A DNA stretch of 9,707 nucleotides from an uncultured Lachnospiraceae bacterium. Its GTDB lineage: Bacteria > Bacillota > Clostridia > Lachnospirales > Lachnospiraceae. Location: positions 1-9,707 of the forward strand of contig CAJORC010000185.1 in assembly GCA_905236615.1 (NCBI GenBank), given 5' to 3'. The notes under the pieces are model-generated. The model had not been told where the DNA came from and made no database searches. It was given only the letters and a program-made list of their open reading frames with translations. Each line of letters starts with the position of its first letter. Positions within the stretch are counted from its first letter, which is position 1. The translations under genes were made by a program, and so were the position numbers. This document shows, one piece after another, positions 1 to 5,987 of the stretch.

Positions 1-1
1 A

Positions 2-370
2 TCGTTCAGATGGCTTGTCGATGACTGCGGAAAATTTGTTGAGCGTGAAATACGCCGCGGGAATAAATATGATGCGATAATCATGGATCCGCCTTCTTAC
101 GGCAGAGGACCTAAGGGGGAAATATGGAAGATCGAGGAGTCGATATATCCTTTTCTTGAGATGACTTCTAAGATAATCTCGGATCATCCGCTTTTTGTGC
201 TGCTTAATTCCTACACGACAGGTCTTCAGCCGGCAGTTCTGACCTACATGATGACCAGTATTTTTGCGAAGAAATTCGGCGGACATGTTGAATCGGATGA
301 AATAGGACTTCCGGTTCGGGAGTCCGGGCTTTATCTGCCATGCGGTGCCAGCGGCAGGTGGCTGGCATAA
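2..370 (+). CDS. Class I SAM-dependent (RlmI-like) methyltransferase, C-terminal part
   Basis: The reading frame is open from the window edge and gives 122 residues before TAA at 368-370; the start lies upstream. Seen: the catalytic/binding motif DPPSYGRGP at fragment residues 29-37 (motif IV of the N/C5-methyltransferase fold), preceded by a hydrophobic beta strand (YDAIIM) and followed by the strand FVLLNSY and the ending GLYLPCGASGRW. This arrangement is that of the COG1092/RlmI-type family, whose characterised members methylate 23S rRNA cytosine. Clostridial members are usually about 280-290 residues, so a little under half is visible and the SAM-binding glycine motif is off the window. 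The exact RNA or other substrate cannot be read from the sequence. The next gene begins 70 nt downstream behind its own candidate -10 box, so this looks like the end of a separate transcription unit. Confidence 0.85.
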   Translation, partial: SFRWLVDDCGKFVEREIRRGNKYDAIIMDPPSYGRGPKGEIWKIEESIYPFLEMTSKIISDHPLFVLLNSYTTGLQPAVLTYMMTSIFAKKFGGHVESDEIGLPVRESGLYLPCGASGRWLA

Positions 371-397
371 TAGGGGCCGGCTGTAACAAAAGGGGAA

Positions 398-412
398 AGC
401 GTCGGGGACGTT
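398..412 (+). terminator. Weak candidate hairpin after the methyltransferase gene
   Basis: A 6-bp stem (398-403 with 407-412, including one G-T pair) closes a GGG loop 28 nt after the methyltransferase stop and is followed by only three T residues. It sits where a terminator is expected, but the stem is short and the T-run poor. It also overlaps the -35 area of the next gene, so it may be accidental. Confidence 0.2.
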
Positions 413-417
413 TGCAG

Positions 418-423
418 TATAAT
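418..423 (+). promoter_or_regulatory. Candidate -10 box for the DUF2971 gene
   Basis: A perfect TATAAT lies 17 nt before the ATG at 441. No good -35 hexamer is found 16-18 nt upstream (sequence around 395-400 is purine-rich), and there is no extended TG. The start region has AGAGGG at 432-437 as a closely spaced ribosome binding site. The box is suggestive only. Confidence 0.35.
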
Positions 424-440
424 TAAAGAATAGAGGGAAC

Positions 441-1082
441 ATGGAACTTTGGGAATACGAGCTTCGAAATGATATATTTGAGGCCTACCTTACAAATAAC
501 CAGCAGCTTGCAAATTCACTTACGGCAGAACTTGTTTCAAGGAAGGGTGTAGGCTTTTTTTACAGATATCGTGAGTTAAATATGGCGGAAATATCGACGA
601 TCCGTTTTGAACAGATATATCTCTGCCGTGCAATACGTTTTGCAAAGAGCGGACAGGGTGACTGGGCGCTTTTTAAGAGCTATGTTGCGTGCTTTACGGA
701 CAGACGGTTTTCACTCAGCATGTGGAGTGAATATGCAAATGATGCCAAGGGAATCTGCCTTGAGTATTCTGCTGATGATATCGCCAGCTTTGCAACAAAC
801 AACGGAATGCTTTTTTCACCGGTAAGATATTCGGATATTCCGATCGTTAATACATCAAGCCAGTACAGTTCGATAATGTCCATGATGTCAAAGCCGAGGA
901 TAGAATCTGATGAATATGAGTGGAGACTTTGGAAAGTGGATATGCGTTCGAATGATATCGGAAAGCTGATGTCTTCGATAAAGCCAAGAAAAATATATGT
1001 CGGAAGAAATACCGACAGAAATTCAGACCTGTTTGAGGAGCTTGAAGAAGTTGCAGAAGAAAAAGAAATAGAACTCATCTGA
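441..1082 (+). CDS. DUF2971 family protein
   Basis: A 213-residue soluble protein with no signal peptide or membrane segment. It is assigned to DUF2971 from the family's recognisable blocks in order: an N-terminal YRYR block (residues 41-44, family form 'YKYRsl'), the central hallmark MWSEYANDAKGICLEY (94-109, family form 'MWshYAdnhkGfclEY'), then FSPVRYSD (125-132), an acidic E-x-E-W-R-L block (158-163), and a late KIYVGRN strand (184-190). The family has no settled biochemical function that I can cite. The segment between blocks one and two, which usually carries an 'FNDPFE'-like motif, is replaced here by residues 60-85 without that motif. The gene stands alone on its strand: the upstream methyltransferase is 70 nt away and the downstream small gene converges 16 nt after the stop. 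The ATG at 441 follows AGAGGG at 3 nt spacing. Family call fairly sure; role unknown. Confidence 0.72.
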   Translation: MELWEYELRNDIFEAYLTNNQQLANSLTAELVSRKGVGFFYRYRELNMAEISTIRFEQIYLCRAIRFAKSGQGDWALFKSYVACFTDRRFSLSMWSEYANDAKGICLEYSADDIASFATNNGMLFSPVRYSDIPIVNTSSQYSSIMSMMSKPRIESDEYEWRLWKVDMRSNDIGKLMSSIKPRKIYVGRNTDRNSDLFEELEEVAEEKEIELI

Positions 1083-1098
1083 TCAGGAGGTTCCGGTC
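1081..1098. terminator. Possible weak hairpin between convergent genes
   Basis: The 16-nt gap between the convergent stops, together with the last bases of the left gene, can form a short imperfect stem (GATC-GG with CC-GGTC, one mismatch). On the + strand it is followed by a pyrimidine-rich stretch (TTAATCTTCTTC). This is the only candidate terminator here and it is poor. Confidence 0.2.
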
Positions 1099-1362
1099 TT
1101 AATCTTCTTCAACTACAGCCATTTCAAGGTAATCAAATGTGATCTCTTCAACGAATGAATCCTGAGTGAAACGCGTTTTTGCGTTTCGCTTGAATTCATT
1201 TATATTATTGTCAAGCCAGATCGGAACTGCCAGATCAAGTTTATGCGCAGCCTTATCGAGGGAATTTAGAACCTTGTGGGTTCTTGTGTCATTCTCATCT
1301 GCGTCGATGATGCAGTCACAAATTGTTTTCCCCTTCTTTATTTCTTTAAACCAGATTTTCAT
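1099..1362 (-). CDS. Small conserved protein of unknown function (87 aa)
   Basis: An 87-residue soluble, charged protein ending in an acidic tail (VVEED). It is not an enzyme family I can name. The core 'DTRTHKV...LDKA' (residues 25-38) and 'WLDNNINEFKRNAKTRFTQD' (49-68) resembles a hypothetical protein I recall as widespread in Lachnospiraceae, with a 'DTRTHKV' block followed by 'KTRFxQDxFIExIxFDYLE'. No metal-binding cluster, signal peptide or membrane helix is visible. The start is supported by AGGA (plus-strand TCCT at 1373-1376) 10 nt upstream of ATG. It is the second gene of a minus-strand pair: 22 nt separate it from the gene at 1385-1651, which presumably supplies its promoter. The coding sequence contains a strong nested inverted repeat (1154-1200). 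Real gene likely; function unknown. Confidence 0.75.
   Translation of the reverse strand: MKIWFKEIKKGKTICDCIIDADENDTRTHKVLNSLDKAAHKLDLAVPIWLDNNINEFKRNAKTRFTQDSFVEEITFDYLEMAVVEED
1154..1200. repeat. Nested inverted repeat inside the small-protein gene
   Basis: Outer arms AATGAAT (1154-1160) and ATTCATT (1194-1200) pair perfectly. Inner arms GTGAAACGC (1166-1174) and GCGTTTCGC (1181-1189) pair over 9 bp with one G-T, closing a 6-nt loop of G and T residues. Short internal loops of 4-5 nt separate the two stems. It lies wholly inside the coding sequence and is not followed by a T-run on either strand. Confidence 0.6.
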
Positions 1363-1384
1363 TTCAATTTATTCCTGTTGCTTT

Positions 1385-1651
1385 TTAAGAAAAAATATGA
1401 ACAAAAGAGCTTATTACCCGTGCTTTGGCCATTATATCCGTGCTGTTCTCCTTTGAATATGAAGAAATCTTACTGAGCTCATCATCGCTGAAGCCTTCTG
1501 ATGAAGTTATCCTGCCTGAGGGAACTATCGCCTCGGCAAAAGCCTTGTCGGCAGAACGCTCGAAGCGAACGCGCACAAGTTTTTCACCCTTTTCATCATG
1601 CAGGATGCCGGAGTAGGTCATATTAATTTCACTGATATCTTTATTTTTCAT
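1385..1651 (-). CDS. Small conserved protein of unknown function (88 aa)
   Basis: An 88-residue soluble protein with the pattern 'ISEINMTYSGIL...GEKLVRVRFERSADKAFAEAIVPSGRI...GFSDDELSKISSY'. The N-terminal half reads as a run of beta strands and the C-terminal half as helices. The 'YSGI...VRFER...A..P...GF(S/T)D(E/D)E' pattern matches a small hypothetical I remember from Lachnospiraceae genomes; I cannot give it a function. The start is supported by AAAGG (plus-strand 1663-1667) 11 nt before ATG and by a candidate promoter whose predicted start point would leave a leader of about 20 nt. It is the first gene of a two-gene minus-strand operon with the 87-residue protein 22 nt downstream, and it is divergent from the tRNA/sugar operon. 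Confidence 0.72.
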   Translation of the reverse strand: MKNKDISEINMTYSGILHDEKGEKLVRVRFERSADKAFAEAIVPSGRITSSEGFSDDELSKISSYSKENSTDIMAKARVISSFVHIFS

Positions 1652-1677
1652 AGATTATTCTACCTTTACAGAGACTC

Positions 1678-1706
1678 ATTCTAACATATTTATCGGACGA
1701 AGTCAT
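1678..1706 (-). promoter_or_regulatory. Promoter of the minus-strand small-protein pair
   Basis: Read on the minus strand: an extended -10 TGTTAGAAT (the TAGAAT core is plus-strand 1678-1683) and a -35 ATGACT (1701-1706, four of six to consensus) separated by exactly 17 nt. The predicted transcription start near 1671 leaves about 20 nt before the ATG at 1651 and includes the AAAGG ribosome binding site. This geometry fits a sigma-A promoter. Confidence 0.55.
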
Positions 1707-1734
1707 CATTTTCATGAGTTCCTTTTACGAAATC

Positions 1735-1762
1735 TTGACAGAAATTTTTCAAAATGTATAAT
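1735..1762 (+). promoter_or_regulatory. Strong sigma-A promoter for tRNA-Leu and the sugar operon
   Basis: A perfect -35 TTGACA (1735-1740) and a perfect -10 TATAAT (1757-1762) are separated by 16 nt, with TG directly before the -10. The predicted start is near 1769, giving a 5' leader of about 35 nt before the tRNA. The -35 lies 28 nt from the -35 of the divergent minus-strand promoter. It is the only convincing + strand promoter between here and the end of the YfhO-family gene. Confidence 0.85.
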
Positions 1763-1803
1763 TAACTAAGGTATGCTCATTTGTAAAATTGGTGAAGCTG
1801 CTT

Positions 1804-1886
1804 GCGCCGGTGTCGGAATTGGCAGACGAGCAGGATTTAGGTTCCTGTGTCTTATTGGCGTGTGGGTTCAAGTCCCATCCGGCGCA
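1804..1886 (+). tRNA. tRNA-Leu (anticodon UAG)
   Basis: All arms fold by hand. The acceptor stem is GCGCCGG (1804-1810) with CCGGCGC (1879-1885), seven Watson-Crick pairs, and discriminator A1886. The D-stem is TCG/CGA around GAATTGGCAGA. The anticodon stem is CAGGA (1831-1835) with TCCTG (1843-1847), and the loop TTTAGGT places TAG at 34-36 (1838-1840). A long class II variable arm spans 1848-1861, as expected for Leu. The T-arm is GTGGG-TTCAAGT-CCCAT with one G-T pair. The anticodon UAG reads CUN leucine codons. The 3' CCA is not encoded (TCG follows), so CCA would be added enzymatically. The gene follows a near-consensus promoter and has no terminator before the next coding sequence 40 nt later. 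Confidence 0.96.
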
Positions 1887-1888
1887 TC

Positions 1889-1920
1889 GTGCTTTAAGAA
1901 AAAGTTCTTTGGAAAGTGCA
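1889..1920 (+). other. tRNA-to-rfbG spacer with imperfect hairpin
   Basis: Within the 40-nt spacer, AAGAA (1896-1900) pairs with TTCTT (1905-1909) around an AAAG loop, and CTTT (1892-1895) pairs with AAAG (1913-1916) beyond a 3-nt bulge. No T-run follows, so this does not look like a terminator. It may instead be a processing element between tRNA and mRNA. The right arm also holds the ribosome binding site GGAAAG of rfbG. Confidence 0.35.
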
Positions 1921-1926
1921 GGGTCT

Positions 1927-3012
1927 ATGTTGGATTTTGATTTTTATAGAGGAAAAAAAGTTTTAGTTACCGGACACACAGGTTTCAAAGGAGCATGGCT
2001 TACAGCTATATTAAAAGAAGCAGGAGCGAAGGTTACGGGATACTCACTTGAAGCACCCACAGAACCTTCGCTTTTTGAGCTTGCAGGGCTTGAAGACGGT
2101 ATGAGATCGGTGATCGGGGACATCAGGGATTATGACAGATTAAAAACTGTCTTTGATGAGGAAAGACCGCAGATCGTATTCCATCTTGCGGCTCAGCCCA
2201 TAGTCCGTACTTCGTATGAAGAACCCAGGGCAACATTTGAAACAAATGTGATGGGAACTGTCAATGTACTCGAATGCATCCGGCAGACGGAAAGTGTCAG
2301 ATCGTTCTTAAATGTGACAACTGATAAAGTTTACTTAAACCGGGATGATGACGTTGCATTTACTGAAGATATGATGCTTGACGGTTATGATCCCTATTCG
2401 AACTCAAAGTCATGTTCGGAACTGGTAACGCACAGCTATGTGAAGTCTTTCTTTTCAGATAAGGATGCACCGGCGGTTTCAACAGCAAGAGCCGGTAATG
2501 TTATCGGCGGAGGCGATTTTGCGAAAGACAGGATAATACCTGACTGCGTGAGAGCAGCTCTTTCCGGTAAAGATATCATAATAAGGAATCCTGCTGCAAC
2601 AAGACCGTTCCAGCATGTTCTGGAGCCCTTGTGGGTTTATCTGGAAATTGCGGAAAAACAGGCTAAGGACCGGATCTATGCAGGCTATTATAATGTCGGT
2701 CCGGATATGACCGATTCAAAGACTGCAGGCGAGATCGCCCAGATGTTCTGCGATTCCTGGGGAGGAACCCTGAACTGGGTGGATAAGTCGGATGGAGGAC
2801 CGCATGAGGCGGCATTTTTGAGACTTGACTGCGGTAAGTTAAAGAGAGCTTTCGGCTGGAAGAGCGTATGGCATATTGACCGTGCAATTGCTGAGACCGT
2901 TGCATGGAGCAGGATATATGCTGAAGGCGGAGACGTAAAAGCAGAAATGATGAGAGAGATAGCCCAGTACAGGATTGAAGCGGAAGACAATGAGTCACGG
3001 TTGAAGGGCTGA
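1927..3012 (+). CDS. rfbG: CDP-glucose 4,6-dehydratase
   Basis: Converts CDP-D-glucose to CDP-4-dehydro-6-deoxy-D-glucose in the cytoplasm with bound NAD, the entry step to CDP-linked 3,6-dideoxyhexoses. Seen in 361 residues (family about 355-360): the NAD-binding motif TGHTGFKG (15-22) near the N-terminus in the 'KVLVTGHTGFKGAWL' form typical of RfbG; HLAAQPIVRTSYEEP (86-100); the active-site TTDK (131-134); the SDR pair Tyr157/Lys161 in DPYSNSK; and RPFQHVLEPLWVYL (226-239), characteristic of this subfamily. The frame stays open back to 1789, but that extension translates the tRNA. ATG at 1927 is chosen because it gives the family N-terminus and follows GGAAAG (1911-1916) at 10 nt. No promoter fits in the spacer, so transcription probably comes through the tRNA. 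rfbH follows after 30 nt. A cytidylyltransferase (RfbF) for the substrate is not in the window. Confidence 0.95.
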   Translation: MLDFDFYRGKKVLVTGHTGFKGAWLTAILKEAGAKVTGYSLEAPTEPSLFELAGLEDGMRSVIGDIRDYDRLKTVFDEERPQIVFHLAAQPIVRTSYEEPRATFETNVMGTVNVLECIRQTESVRSFLNVTTDKVYLNRDDDVAFTEDMMLDGYDPYSNSKSCSELVTHSYVKSFFSDKDAPAVSTARAGNVIGGGDFAKDRIIPDCVRAALSGKDIIIRNPAATRPFQHVLEPLWVYLEIAEKQAKDRIYAGYYNVGPDMTDSKTAGEIAQMFCDSWGGTLNWVDKSDGGPHEAAFLRLDCGKLKRAFGWKSVWHIDRAIAETVAWSRIYAEGGDVKAEMMREIAQYRIEAEDNESRLKG

Positions 3013-3042
3013 TATAGATATAATTCAGAGGAGTATTTACTG

Positions 3043-4380
3043 ATGTTTGAGAATATGAATGAGGAAGAAGCACGCAGAGAGATACTTAAACAGGTATCGG
3101 AGTATGCTAAAAAGTATCACTGCGAAAAAAGGGAATATAACGACGGGGACAGGATACCCTACGCAAGCCGTGTTTATGATGAAAAGGAAATGCTCAATCT
3201 TGTGGATTCTTCCCTTGAATTCTGGCTTACGGCAGGAAGATACACGGATAAATTCGAAAAAGAATTTGCCGGTTATCTTGGCGTTAAATTTGCATCTGTT
3301 GTCAATTCCGGTTCAAGTGCAAACCTTATCGCATTCATGGCTCTTACGAGTCCCCTTCTTGGAGAACGAAGGGTAAAACGCGGAGACGAGATTATCACGG
3401 TTGCTGCGGGCTTTCCTACCACTGTTGCACCTGTGATCCAGTATGGTGCGGTTCCGGTATTCGTTGATGTGACAATTCCTCAGTACAATATTGACGTTAC
3501 AAAACTTGAAGAAGCTTATTCGGAAAAAACGAAAGCTGTAATGATTGCCCATACATTGGGAAATCCTTTTAACCTGAAGGCAGTTAAGGAATTCTGTGAT
3601 TCACATGGTCTCTGGCTTGTCGAGGATAACTGTGACGCTCTGGGATCGGTATATACGATCAACGGAGAGGATAAGCTTACAGGAACTATAGGTGATATCG
3701 GTACAAGCAGCTTTTATCCGCCTCATCATATGACAATGGGTGAGGGCGGTGCCGTTTATACCGACAACCCTTTACTTAATCGTATCATCCGTTCAATGAG
3801 AGACTGGGGAAGAGACTGTATCTGCCCTCCGGGACAGGATAATTTCTGCGGTCACAGATATGACGGACAGTATGGTGAACTTCCTGCCGGATATGACCAT
3901 AAATATGTATATTCACATCTGGGATATAATCTTAAAGCTACAGACATGCAGGCAGCAGTCGGATGTGCCCAGCTTGAAAAATTCCCTTCATTTGTAAAAA
4001 GAAGAAGGGAGAATTTTGCCATGCTTTATGAAGGACTTAAAGATCTGGAGGATAAATTTATCCTTCCGGAAGCTGCGGAAAATTCAAAACCTTCGTGGTT
4101 TGGCTTCCTTATAACTGTCAGAGAGGGTCTTTCCAGAAATGAGATCGTACGCCGTGTTGAGGCGGACGGTGTTCAGACAAGAATGCTTTTCTCCGGAAAT
4201 CTTCTTAAACATCCATGCTTCAATGAAATGAGAGAAGCAAAGACGGGTTACAGAGTTGTGGGAGGTCTTGAAAACACTGACAGGATCATGAATGATACAT
4301 TCTGGATCGGTGTATATCCCGGAATGGACGAAAAGCGTATTAACAGGATGATAAGAGTACTGCATGATGCAGTGTTATGA
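3043..4380 (+). CDS. rfbH: CDP-4-dehydro-6-deoxyglucose 3-dehydrase (RfbH/E1)
   Basis: A 445-residue member of the DegT/DnrJ/EryC1/StrS PLP family, specialised for C3 deoxygenation of the RfbG product. In the known Yersinia system it works with a flavin/iron-sulfur reductase (E3) and gives CDP-4-keto-3,6-dideoxyglucose. Seen: NSGSSAN (88-94, PLP phosphate loop); VEDNCDALGS (193-202, Asp195 for the PLP nitrogen); and SFYPPHHMTMGEGG (223-236), in which His228 occupies the place of the usual Schiff-base lysine. That lysine-to-histidine change is the hallmark of the dehydrase versus aminotransferases. Cys197, Cys259, Cys261 and Cys269 give the C-x1-C-x7-C plus distal Cys pattern of the [2Fe-2S] cluster. 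The first spacing here is 61 residues, a little longer than the 57 I recall for Yersinia E1. AGAGGAG (3027-3033) lies 9 nt before ATG. The stop overlaps the next possible ATG (ATGA). No E3 gene is visible. Confidence 0.95.
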   Translation: MFENMNEEEARREILKQVSEYAKKYHCEKREYNDGDRIPYASRVYDEKEMLNLVDSSLEFWLTAGRYTDKFEKEFAGYLGVKFASVVNSGSSANLIAFMALTSPLLGERRVKRGDEIITVAAGFPTTVAPVIQYGAVPVFVDVTIPQYNIDVTKLEEAYSEKTKAVMIAHTLGNPFNLKAVKEFCDSHGLWLVEDNCDALGSVYTINGEDKLTGTIGDIGTSSFYPPHHMTMGEGGAVYTDNPLLNRIIRSMRDWGRDCICPPGQDNFCGHRYDGQYGELPAGYDHKYVYSHLGYNLKATDMQAAVGCAQLEKFPSFVKRRRENFAMLYEGLKDLEDKFILPEAAENSKPSWFGFLITVREGLSRNEIVRRVEADGVQTRMLFSGNLLKHPCFNEMREAKTGYRVVGGLENTDRIMNDTFWIGVYPGMDEKRINRMIRVLHDAVL

Positions 4381-5987
4381 AAGGAAATGTTTTGAAGAGT
4401 ATAAAACTTCTAGACTGTACGCTTCGCGACGGCGGATTTGTAAATAACTGGAATTTCGGCCATGGCGATATGGTCAATCTCTTTGAGAGATCTGTTTCGG
4501 CCGGAATTGATTATATAGAAGTTGGTTTTCTTGACGCAAGGGAGAAATTTGACATAAACAGGTCAATAACTCCTGATACGGCAGGAATGAATGAGATATT
4601 TAAGGGCATAGACCACGGACATTCCAAGATATTCGGAATGATCGATTATGGAACATGCCCTCTTGACAGGATATGTGATGCTTCGGAGTCGGTGCTTGAC
4701 GGTATCAGAGTTATGATAAAGAAAGCAACCCGCTACGAAGCGATAAATTTTTGCGCAGAACTTAAGAAAAAAGGATATATTGTTTTTGCACAGCCGGTTT
4801 CCATAACGGGATATTCCGATGAGGAAATGATAGACCTGATAGAACACATAAATGAGGCTGAACCTGCTGCAATGGCTATTGTGGATACTTACGGGCTTCT
4901 TGACAGGAGCGGGCTTCTGCACTATTTCCACTTGATAGACAGGCATCTGAAGGCGAATATTCAGGTGGGCTATCATGCGCATAATAATTTCCAGCTGGCA
5001 TATTCCAATTCCATGGCACTTTGCGAAGAGAAGACGGAAAGGGCTCTTATTCTTGACGGTTCTGCTTATGGTATCGGAAAGAGTGCCGGAAACTGTCCGC
5101 TGGAGCTTCTGACAATGTATGTAAATCAGAATTTTGGAGCAAATTACGATACAAGCCAGATTCTGGAAATGATAGATACGGGCATAATGAAGATTTACGA
5201 AAAATTCCCGTGGGGCTATCAGATGCAGTATTTCCTTTGCGCTTCAAATGACTGTCATCCGAAATATCCCCAGCATCTTCTCAAAAAGAAGACTCTTTCA
5301 GTGCAGTCGGTTAACGAGATCCTTTCCATGATAGTGCCGGAGGAAAGGCTCGCTTTTAATGAAAATTATATAGAGAAGCTTTATCTTGAATATCAGAATA
5401 ATGAGATAAATGATGAAGCCGACATGGATAAACTCAAGGCTGAGCTCAAGGGCAAGAAGCTTCTGTTGTTGGGTCCCGGTCATTCAATGATCGACGAGAA
5501 GAAGAATATTGTAAAATATATCAGTGAAAATGCGCCTGAGATTATTTCAATAAATTATAAACCTGAGGATTTTTATCCCGATTATATCTTCCTGAGCAAT
5601 TCGAAGCGTTATATGCAGCTTTGTAATTCGCTTCCGGTAGATGAAAGCGACATAAAGATAATCGGGACTTCGAATATAACCCCTGCAAAGGGCAGATTTG
5701 ACTATTCTTTTGATTATTCGGCACTTATTGACAGGGATTTTGAGATACCGGATAATTCATTGCCCATGCTTCTGCGTCTCCTTGAAAAGATCGGAGTGAA
5801 ACAGATAGCTCTTGCAGGTTTTGACGGTTATTCGGTCGACAGCAGGGCTGATTATATAAATCCTGATATGGCTTATGAGTTTATTGGAAACTATGCTGTT
5901 AAATTAAACAGCTATACAAAGAAGGTAATAGATGCTTTAAGGGGCGGAATGAATATAACTTTTATTACGGAGTCGGCTTATGAGTAA
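4377..5987 (+). CDS. DRE-TIM (HMGL-like) aldolase fused to a C-terminal Rossmann-like domain
   Basis: A 536-residue, two-domain cytoplasmic protein. Residues 8-300 form an HMGL-like/DRE-TIM barrel: LLDCTLRDGG (11-20, Arg17, metal ligand Asp13), the HAHNN metal motif (His200, His202), and GIGKSAGNCPLELL (232-245). Characterised relatives are 4-hydroxy-2-oxovalerate aldolase, HMG-CoA lyase and isopropylmalate synthase, all divalent-metal enzymes working on 2-keto or acyl carbons; the substrate here cannot be read. A charged linker (about 325-358) leads to a second domain (359-536) with KKLLLLGPGHS (360-370), YPDYIFLSNSKRY (400-412) and GVKQIALAGFDGY (473-485). This pattern is reminiscent of the nucleotide-binding fold of GT42 sialyltransferase/DUF115-like proteins, and that likeness is tentative. 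The start is uncertain: ATG 4377 has no clear ribosome binding site, while TTG 4392 follows AAAGGA (4380-4385) at 6 nt and gives the usual family N-terminus. The gene is tightly coupled to rfbH and the HAD gene, so it probably serves the same sugar pathway. Confidence 0.85.
   Translation: MKGNVLKSIKLLDCTLRDGGFVNNWNFGHGDMVNLFERSVSAGIDYIEVGFLDAREKFDINRSITPDTAGMNEIFKGIDHGHSKIFGMIDYGTCPLDRICDASESVLDGIRVMIKKATRYEAINFCAELKKKGYIVFAQPVSITGYSDEEMIDLIEHINEAEPAAMAIVDTYGLLDRSGLLHYFHLIDRHLKANIQVGYHAHNNFQLAYSNSMALCEEKTERALILDGSAYGIGKSAGNCPLELLTMYVNQNFGANYDTSQILEMIDTGIMKIYEKFPWGYQMQYFLCASNDCHPKYPQHLLKKKTLSVQSVNEILSMIVPEERLAFNENYIEKLYLEYQNNEINDEADMDKLKAELKGKKLLLLGPGHSMIDEKKNIVKYISENAPEIISINYKPEDFYPDYIFLSNSKRYMQLCNSLPVDESDIKIIGTSNITPAKGRFDYSFDYSALIDRDFEIPDNSLPMLLRLLEKIGVKQIALAGFDGYSVDSRADYINPDMAYEFIGNYAVKLNSYTKKVIDALRGGMNITFITESAYE

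Noticed and set aside
680..1078. Long antisense open frame opposite the DUF2971 gene
   Set aside because: Low-complexity serine-rich translation, mirror of a well-supported family member, and no matching ribosome binding site or family motif.
1862..1886. tRNA 3' end as an attachment site for an integrated element
   Set aside because: No second copy of the tRNA 3' end, no integrase and no phage or transfer genes are seen in the window.
1789..1926. N-terminal extension of the rfbG reading frame
   Set aside because: It is translated tRNA-Leu sequence; the RfbG family N-terminus begins at ATG 1927 with its own ribosome binding site.
2663..3073. Antisense open frames opposite the end of rfbG
   Set aside because: Serine/leucine/histidine-rich shadow translations with no recognisable motif, opposite a strongly supported gene.
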